Shown piece after piece: positions 7,038 through 11,171 of a stretch of DNA of 11,171 nucleotides; position 1 is the first letter of the stretch; the number at the start of each line of letters is the position of its first letter. This DNA is from Planctomycetota bacterium. Lineage in GTDB: Bacteria > Planctomycetota > GCA-002687715. The notes below the pieces were generated by a model. The model was not told the DNA's origin. It did not search any database and was given only the letters and a program-made list of their open reading frames with translations. The DNA lies in the NCBI GenBank assembly GCA_013213915.1, contig JABSRK010000092.1, positions 1 through 11,171 on the forward strand. The letters are read 5' to 3'. Position numbers and translations under genes: made by a program.

Positions 7038-7925
7038 TTATTCCAATGCGCGCCGGAGCGATCCATCACACGCTTCTATGCGTGCTCGCGCATCGGCAGC
7101 GTTCAGCCCCTTCAACAAGACGATGCAAGCGTCGCGCACGCTCCAATCGCAGGCCTCGAGCGCGTCGTCGACCTCGTCGTATCCTGAGATGGAGCGGACG
7201 AGGCGTCGGGCACGGTCCTTCAGCTTGGCGTTCGTGGGGGTCAGACCGACCATGAGATTGCCGTATGTGAACCCCGCCCGCACCATCGCTCCGGTGCTGA
7301 TCATGTTCAGCACGAGCTTCTGGGCGGTGCCGGCCTTCATGCGCGTCGAGCCGGTGAGGATCTCGCGCCCGACGAGCGGCTCGATGGTGAGGTGCGCGAT
7401 GCGTGAAAGCTCCGTTCGCTCATTGCAGGCGATGGCGATGGTGAATGCCCCGAGTTCCTTCGCCCGTCGAAGGACGCCGACGCACCAGGGCGCGCGGCCG
7501 CTCGCGGAGAGGGCGATGGCGACGTCGTCGGCGCCCATGCCCGCCGCATCGACACACCGACCGCCGTCGTCCTCGTCATCCTCCGCGCCCTCTACGGGTT
7601 GACGCAGGGCTACATCCCCTCCGGCGATATGTCCTTGCACGAGATCGATGGGGACGCCGAAGGTCGGGTGCATCTCAGAAGCGTCCAACACCGCGAGCCG
7701 ACCGGATGTCCCGGCTCCAAAGGCATGCAGGTGTCCGCCAGCTCGAATCGCGGTAGCCGCGCGGTCGACGGCCTCGGCGATGCGCGGGATCTCCTCGGCG
7801 ACGACGTCGGCGACGAGTCGGTCCTCATCGTTGATGATCTGCAGGATGTCCTTCGCCGAAAGGTAGTCGAGTCCGACGGAGCGCGGGTTGGGCTGCTCAG
7901 TGGAAAGATCCTCGAGGTCGCTCAC
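7038..7925 (-). CDS. murQ: N-acetylmuramic acid 6-phosphate etherase
   Basis: The 295-residue SIS-domain enzyme cleaves the lactyl ether of MurNAc-6-phosphate to give GlcNAc-6-phosphate and D-lactate, a cell-wall recycling step in the cytoplasm (E. coli MurQ is 298 residues). Motifs are GAGTSGRLAVLDASE (70-84), with E84 matching the E. coli catalytic Glu83, E115 matching Glu114, SASGRAPWC (140-148) and the family signature GREILTGSTRMKAGTAQK (186-203). The GTG at 7925 is chosen because it gives the correct N-terminus (LSTEQPNPRS), has GGAGG 5 nt upstream, and overlaps the stop of a small upstream ORF (GTGA). The frame is open further upstream, but those residues are low-complexity and unlike the family. 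No other MurNAc recycling gene is visible here; thrA follows on the same strand. Confidence 0.95.
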   Translation of the reverse strand: MSDLEDLSTEQPNPRSVGLDYLSAKDILQIINDEDRLVADVVAEEIPRIAEAVDRAATAIRAGGHLHAFGAGTSGRLAVLDASEMHPTFGVPIDLVQGHIAGGDVALRQPVEGAEDDEDDGGRCVDAAGMGADDVAIALSASGRAPWCVGVLRRAKELGAFTIAIACNERTELSRIAHLTIEPLVGREILTGSTRMKAGTAQKLVLNMISTGAMVRAGFTYGNLMVGLTPTNAKLKDRARRLVRSISGYDEVDDALEACDWSVRDACIVLLKGLNAADARARIEACDGSLRRALE

Positions 7926-8014
7926 GTCGTCCTCCGGAAGAGCTCGAGCAGGAGCTCGTCGATGGTGGCGGAGTCGGGCTGGAGTGGCGGCGTGGTGATA
8001 GGCTGCGCGAGCAT
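7922..8014 (-). CDS. Small 30-residue ORF, possible leader peptide, coupled to murQ
   Basis: An ATG at 8014 opens a 30-codon frame whose TGA overlaps the murQ GTG (GTGA). The murQ Shine-Dalgarno lies within its last codons, so translating it could control murQ translation. A TACGAT box sits 6 nt before the ATG, with no Shine-Dalgarno. The peptide has five Thr (two as the last residues, two as T7-T8), four Leu in a short DELLLEL stretch and five Pro overall. The Thr content is notable ahead of a murQ-thrABC cluster, but the overlap is unlike a classical attenuator. I recognise no homologue. It may be a real microprotein, a leader, or only a coupling device. Confidence 0.45.
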   Translation of the reverse strand: MLAQPITTPPLQPDSATIDELLLELFRRTT

Positions 8015-8020
8015 GATGGA

Positions 8021-8026
8021 ATCGTA
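8021..8026 (-). promoter_or_regulatory. TACGAT -10-like box before the small ORF and murQ
   Basis: TACGAT ends 6 nt before the ATG at 8014 in the 104-bp gap between this leftward cluster and the divergent DDAH gene. No clear -35 is seen. It is the best candidate for the main promoter of the small ORF-murQ-thrABC cluster. Confidence 0.45.
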
Positions 8027-8103
8027 GCGTCCGCGGCCCGCGCGAACACGGTGAAAGGCTCTCGCCGCCGATCAGGAGAGGTGGGAGGCGCGCCTGGTGG
8101 TGG

Positions 8104-8110
8104 AAAGGAG
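8104..8110 (+). promoter_or_regulatory. Strong Shine-Dalgarno for the DDAH gene
   Basis: AAAGGAG lies 8 nt before the ATG at 8119 and fixes this start. It shows that this genome uses ordinary ribosome binding sites for some genes, in contrast to the starts with a TANNNT box. The rightward promoter within 8027-8103 is not recognisable. Confidence 0.75.
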
Positions 8111-8118
8111 TTTCAGCC

Positions 8119-8916
8119 ATGACCGCCTCGGCCGATCCGACCGGCACCGAGCATCACGTACGATCTGCGCTCGTGCGGGATGTGCCGGCGTCCTATGTGC
8201 ATTGCATCAAGCGGCCGGGACTTCGTCAGCAGCTTGACGTCAGCCTCGCGCGCGAGCAGCACGGGCAGTACGTACGCGCGCTGCGCGACTGTGATGTCAG
8301 CGTGACCGTCGTGCCGTCGGACGACGGGATTCCGGATGCGCCCTTTATCGAGGACACTGCTGTCGTCCTGCCCGGCCGCGACGCCGTTCTGGCCCGGTCG
8401 TCGGTGTCCAGCCGGGCGCCGGAGGCCCAGGGCGTGCTTTCGTTTCTCGAGCAACATCGAACAGTCGAGGTCATGCCTCCGGGAGCGACGCTCGATGGCG
8501 GGGACGTGTTGTGGATCGGCAATACGCTCCACGTGGGGATCTCGGATCGAACGAATCAGTCCGGATCCGAGTTTCTCGAACGCGTGGCGCGGCGCGCGCG
8601 CCTGACCGTTCGCCCGATCCCGGTACAGGGCGGGCTGCACCTGAAGTCGTGCTGCACCTACCTCGGACGCGGCCTCTTGCTCCACGCCGCCGGCAAGGTC
8701 GGTCCCCATGCGTTCCCGGACATGGAGCTGGTGTGCGCCCCGGAGGACACCGGCGCCAACGTCTTGGCGGTGAACGGCAAGATCCTTGTGCCAGCAGAAG
8801 CGCCGCGCACCCTCGAGTTGCTGGAACGCCACGGCTTCCAGGTCGTGCCCATTTCCCTGAGCGAGTTCCAGAAAGGAAATGGCGGCGTGACCTGTCTCTC
8901 GCTGCGCATCGGATAG
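8119..8916 (+). CDS. N(G),N(G)-dimethylarginine dimethylaminohydrolase (dimethylargininase)
   Basis: The 265-residue product belongs to the amidinotransferase / guanidine-modifying superfamily and most resembles DDAH, which hydrolyses methylated arginines to citrulline and methylamines. Visible are APFIEDTAVV (74-83), LDGGDVL (125-131), GGLHLKS with the predicted catalytic His at 174, and the C-terminal GNGGVTCLSLR (253-263) with the predicted nucleophile Cys at 259. Size and motif spacing fit the bacterial single-domain DDAH (about 254 residues in Pseudomonas aeruginosa). Arginine deiminase is less likely because it is much longer. Citrullinase-like activity is a possible alternative. The gene is divergent from the murQ cluster, with a 104-bp gap to the small ORF, and convergent with the sigma-like gene with only 4 bp between stops. 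No arginine-pathway neighbours are present. The predicted protein has no signal peptide. Confidence 0.88.
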   Translation: MTASADPTGTEHHVRSALVRDVPASYVHCIKRPGLRQQLDVSLAREQHGQYVRALRDCDVSVTVVPSDDGIPDAPFIEDTAVVLPGRDAVLARSSVSSRAPEAQGVLSFLEQHRTVEVMPPGATLDGGDVLWIGNTLHVGISDRTNQSGSEFLERVARRARLTVRPIPVQGGLHLKSCCTYLGRGLLLHAAGKVGPHAFPDMELVCAPEDTGANVLAVNGKILVPAEAPRTLELLERHGFQVVPISLSEFQKGNGGVTCLSLRIG

Positions 8917-8920
8917 AGCT

Positions 8921-9553
8921 CTATACCAGGTCGGCCAGCGCGTTCGTGATGCCCTCGGTCGCCCTCCCCACCGCGTGACGGGTAAGGCCCGTCGCCGCCG
9001 CGATCTTGCGTTCGCTGTGATGCCCTTCGAGGCGTGCGTCCAGGACCGTGCGTTCCGTCCCGTCGAGGCGATTGCGCAACGCGTGGAGCAGGTCTTCGGT
9101 GTCGGCATCGCCGACTGGATCGCGATGGTCCGCTGGATCGACGTCGAGCGGGTGCACGCCTCGTCGCCCGTTCGAGCGATCGATCTCGGTGAGGAGATTG
9201 CGCCCCGTCGCAGACCGCAGGTAGCGGAGGATCTCGTCGTGGGGGAGGAGGAAGACCTCAGGGCGACCGCGCCAGATCTTGAGCAGCGTTTGCTGGACGG
9301 CGTCGTCGCCGGCGGTGTGTCGCGCGACCACACTGGCGGCGCGCGTGCGCAGGTAGTCGAGGAGGCGTTCGAATTCGGGGTCACCTCGCAACGCGGCGCG
9401 CACGTCGGACGCCGCATGGGGCGCCGTCTCACCGAGCGATTCAAGGACGCGCCCGCGCAGGCCCTCGTGCAGGCGCGGGCCATTGGCGATGCCGGGTCCC
9501 GAGAGCAGGCCGATGCCCGCCAGCGTGAGTACGAGTCCGTTCAGAGCTTTCAT
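8921..9553 (-). CDS. Sigma-70 family (ECF-like) protein with an N-terminal hydrophobic segment
   Basis: The 210-residue product carries a region 2-like block (about 59-131: DDAVQQTLLKIWR at 83-95, then YLRSATGRNLLTEIDRSNGRR) and a region 4-like helix-turn-helix (about 155-208, with RKIAAATGLTRHAVGRATE). This is the layout of an extracytoplasmic-function sigma factor. Unusually it starts with one basic residue and about 20 hydrophobic residues ending GPGIANG, which reads like a signal peptide or membrane anchor, followed by a roughly 30-residue linker. The ATG at 9553 is well supported by AGAGGGAG 7 nt upstream. An internal GTG at codon 51 would give a normal cytoplasmic sigma but has no ribosome binding site. 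Region 2 is divergent, so promoter recognition is unproven. No anti-sigma gene is next to it. Confidence 0.75.
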   Translation of the reverse strand: MKALNGLVLTLAGIGLLSGPGIANGPRLHEGLRGRVLESLGETAPHAASDVRAALRGDPEFERLLDYLRTRAASVVARHTAGDDAVQQTLLKIWRGRPEVFLLPHDEILRYLRSATGRNLLTEIDRSNGRRGVHPLDVDPADHRDPVGDADTEDLLHALRNRLDGTERTVLDARLEGHHSERKIAAATGLTRHAVGRATEGITNALADLV

Positions 9554-9560
9554 CGGGTTT

Positions 9561-9568
9561 CTCCCTCT
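9561..9568 (-). promoter_or_regulatory. Shine-Dalgarno that fixes the sigma-like gene start
   Basis: On the minus strand AGAGGGAG lies 7 nt before the ATG at 9553. It supports translation of the hydrophobic N-terminal segment rather than an internal start. Confidence 0.7.
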
Positions 9569-9635
9569 GAGGCAAAGCAAGCGGTGGACCGCTCCGCCAT
9601 CTGGGGTTCAACCGCGTCGAAAACGGAATTGGCCG

Positions 9636-9646
9636 GACAAATTGTC
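9636..9646. repeat. Short inverted repeat GACAAATTGTC upstream of the sigma-like gene
   Basis: A perfect 5-bp inverted repeat around a single central base lies 83 bp before the sigma-like start codon, in the only AT-richer part of that gap. It could be an operator, or CTGACA on the minus strand could be a -35, but no matching -10 is visible. Confidence 0.3.
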
Positions 9647-9649
9647 AGG

Positions 9650-9667
9650 AAAGGGCGGAGGCCGCCC
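9650..9667 (-). terminator. Weak hairpin terminator after the secreted-protein gene
   Basis: A 6-bp GC stem (9653-9658 with 9662-9667) with a 3-nt loop is followed on the minus strand by TTT. It lies about 30 bp after the stop at 9698. The short U-tract makes it a modest candidate. Confidence 0.4.
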
Positions 9668-9697
9668 CTGCCAGATCGGCGGGTTAGCGCGGCGGCG

Positions 9698-10351
9698 TCA
9701 GTTCGAGACCCACTGGTCGACGGTCAGGCACGCGCTCAGCGTGAAGCCGTTCGCCGCGCCGGGATCGGCGACGAGGGTCTGGACCGCGAGGCGCCTCTCG
9801 GTTCCCCCATTCGCCGCAGTGTCGACAGGGAAGTTGCCGATCAGCGTGTAGCGGCCGATGAAATTCAGCGACACCTGGACCGGGTGGGTGGGGTCGATGC
9901 CGTCCATGATGATGGAGAAGTTGAGGCCGAGATGGAACAGGCCGTATGGCGTCGGGATCGAGTTGAACAGAGACGGCTGCGTCATGCAGGGTTGGCCCGC
10001 CGGTCCGCCGCAGGTGAGCGCGGCGGGGATCTCGGAGACGGCGAGGGCGAACGGCTGGTTGCCACCGCCCTCCAGGTAACCCACATAGGCGACCCCGCCC
10101 GGGGAGACTCCCGTCTGCGTCCCGTCACATTGGTATGCGAACGTGGTTGATGGGTCCCACAGGCCGAGCGCTCCGGGGAAGCCTTGCAACAGAGCGCCCG
10201 GCGCCTGCACGGAGCCCGACATCACGAGACAGGCGCCAGCGGTATTCGCTTGCGACCCGGGGGAGGGCAGGACCGCCGTAGGCGTGGGGGACTGGGCAGG
10301 AACTCCGGTGGCGAGGATCACCCCAGCGACGAGAGAAACTAGTCGGCGCAT
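9698..10351 (-). CDS. Secreted protein of unknown function
   Basis: The 217-residue product starts MRRLVSLVAGVILATG and continues to VPAQ, a clear signal peptide (basic n-region, hydrophobic core, small residues before a likely cleavage near 19-20). The mature part is rich in Gly, Pro, Thr, Ser and Asn with few charged residues, has five Cys (41, 75, 114, 122, 208), and looks beta-rich. I recognise no domain or catalytic motif. The ATG at 10351 is chosen for the signal peptide; the frame is open further upstream into the PQQ gene but without sense. GAGAGG directly abuts the ATG, too close for a normal Shine-Dalgarno, and TACACT lies 6 nt upstream. The gene starts 14 nt after the stop of the PQQ-propeller gene, so co-transcription is possible. 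Confidence 0.85.
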   Translation of the reverse strand: MRRLVSLVAGVILATGVPAQSPTPTAVLPSPGSQANTAGACLVMSGSVQAPGALLQGFPGALGLWDPSTTFAYQCDGTQTGVSPGGVAYVGYLEGGGNQPFALAVSEIPAALTCGGPAGQPCMTQPSLFNSIPTPYGLFHLGLNFSIIMDGIDPTHPVQVSLNFIGRYTLIGNFPVDTAANGGTERRLAVQTLVADPGAANGFTLSACLTVDQWVSN

Positions 10352-10357
10352 CCTCTC

Positions 10358-10363
10358 AGTGTA
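10358..10363 (-). promoter_or_regulatory. TACACT -10-like box before the secreted-protein gene
   Basis: TACACT ends 6 nt before the ATG at 10351, inside the 14-nt gap after the PQQ-gene stop. No -35 is visible at the usual spacing. It suggests a private, leaderless transcript in addition to possible read-through. Confidence 0.4.
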
Positions 10364-10365
10364 GC

Positions 10366-11171
10366 TCACCGACGGGGCACGAATCCCATGGAAGTTTGCA
10401 CGGGAAAGGCGCAGACGCAGCCAGAACTGGCCTCCGGCAAGAGCACCATACCGCCAACCGGGAGGATGCTGATCCAGCATCCAGGGCGGCTGACCGCGGT
10501 GATCTTCGTCTGTTTGGCTCCGCGCCCGATGGGCATGGCCATGGGGTTGTGGTTGCGGAAGTACAGGCACGACGCCGAAGCCGAGAAGGTCCCGCACCCG
10601 CGGCGGGCCCCGATATACCACGGGCTATTTCCGCCATCTGGGTTCCAGCGTTCACCGCTGTCCAGGTGGTAGGCGACTGGCTCGACGAACAGCACCCCGT
10701 CGCGCAGGACCGGGTGGTGTACCTGCTCGCCGTGCTCTCCGCCCGAGCCGTGCACGTTGTTCGAGTGGTCCTTGCGCCAGCGTAGCTTCCCGTCGAGCGA
10801 GTCGAAGCACATGACCTCGTACCACGTCTGCAGTCGTTTGGATTCCGTACCGTCGTCCTTCTTGGTGACGAGCTCATTGCTGAAGCCGCCGACGGCGACG
10901 AGATATCCGCCGTCGGTCGCGAGGAAGACGCTGTGCCCGATCCGTGTCTTCGGGAACGGGACGCGCCAGAGCTTCTTCCCCGACTTCGTGTCGAGGCACA
11001 CAATCGACGCGTCCTCGAAGATCGCGGCGAGCCGGACTTGCTCGCCCGCCTTCGACACCGCCTCTTTTGATCGCCCCTCGAGAAACCACATGCGGCCGTC
11101 GGCGACAGTGAACGTGGAGTTGACCATCGCTCCGCCACGATAGGTCCACGACCCGACCCGGAACACCGTAT
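10366..11171 (-). CDS. PQQ-like beta-propeller repeat protein, C-terminal part (5' end outside window)
   Basis: The frame runs in from the right edge and gives about 268 residues. Blade motifs of the PQQ-like type repeat: VCLDTKSGKKLWRVPF, MCFDSLDGKLRWRKD and AYHLDSGERW, each an aromatic or aliphatic residue, Asp, then a G-x-x-x-W turn. The C-terminus has a Cys-rich block: GARRGCGTFSASASCLYFRN, RPGCWISILPVGG and PEASSGCVCAFPVQTS. This block is typical of large propeller proteins that I associate with Planctomycetota. They are usually exported and of unknown function; PQQ binding itself is not implied. The apparent GTG start near 11166 is only internal, since the frame continues past the edge. 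The stop is 14 nt before the secreted-protein gene. Confidence 0.88.
   Translation of the reverse strand, partial: TVFRVGSWTYRGGAMVNSTFTVADGRMWFLEGRSKEAVSKAGEQVRLAAIFEDASIVCLDTKSGKKLWRVPFPKTRIGHSVFLATDGGYLVAVGGFSNELVTKKDDGTESKRLQTWYEVMCFDSLDGKLRWRKDHSNNVHGSGGEHGEQVHHPVLRDGVLFVEPVAYHLDSGERWNPDGGNSPWYIGARRGCGTFSASASCLYFRNHNPMAMPIGRGAKQTKITAVSRPGCWISILPVGGMVLLPEASSGCVCAFPVQTSMGFVPRR

Noticed and set aside
7926..8147. N-terminal extension of MurQ in the same frame
   Set aside because: It is low-complexity and unlike MurQ; the GTG at 7925 has a good Shine-Dalgarno and gives family length.
8113..9483. A 456-codon open frame on the minus strand
   Set aside because: It covers both the DDAH gene and the sigma-like gene in wrong frames and has no recognisable motif.
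9605..9613. GGTTCAACC palindrome upstream of the sigma-like gene as an autoregulatory sigma site
   Set aside because: It is short and lacks a paired -10 element at plausible spacing, so chance is the simpler explanation.
8975..10150. A 391-codon open frame on the plus strand
   Set aside because: It is antisense to the sigma-like and secreted-protein genes and crosses the intergenic hairpin; composition is Arg- and Glu-rich shadow sequence.

Overview
The window is GC-rich bacterial chromosome, densely coded on both strands, with no tRNA, rRNA, CRISPR array or mobile element that I can see. The best taxonomic hint is the right-hand gene, a PQQ-type beta-propeller protein with a Cys-rich C-terminus of the style common in Planctomycetota. 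With the bifunctional ThrA, a sigma-like protein with an unusual N-terminus and a secreted orphan, I infer an uncultured planctomycete or a relative. This assignment is tentative.

Left part (1-1929): a PLP-dependent class V aminotransferase related to isopenicillin-N epimerase runs leftward out of the window. A PepE-type alpha-aspartyl dipeptidase runs rightward. Their start codons lie about 20 bp apart around one symmetrical TATGATA box.

1930-2221 has no protein gene. On the minus strand it has its own AT-rich promoter, a chain of helices and a strong intrinsic terminator. I read this as an unrecognised structured ncRNA of about 230 nt, and it is the most interesting item in the window.

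Centre (2222-8014, all leftward): a 30-codon ORF, murQ (MurNAc-6-phosphate etherase), thrA (fused aspartate kinase and homoserine dehydrogenase), thrB and thrC. The thr genes overlap at ATGA junctions and the small ORF overlaps murQ at a GTGA junction. With ThrA, ThrB and ThrC the cell has four of the five steps from aspartate to threonine; aspartate-semialdehyde dehydrogenase is not in the window.

Right part (8119-11171): a dimethylargininase (DDAH) rightward; convergent with it, 4 bp away, a sigma-70-like gene whose product begins with a signal-peptide-like segment; a small secreted Cys-containing protein; and the C-terminal part of the PQQ-propeller protein.

A recurring theme is that genes lacking a Shine-Dalgarno sequence tend to have a TANNNT box 6-8 nt before a start codon (five cases), which suggests leaderless transcription. 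Genes with good Shine-Dalgarno sequences or overlapping starts lack this box.
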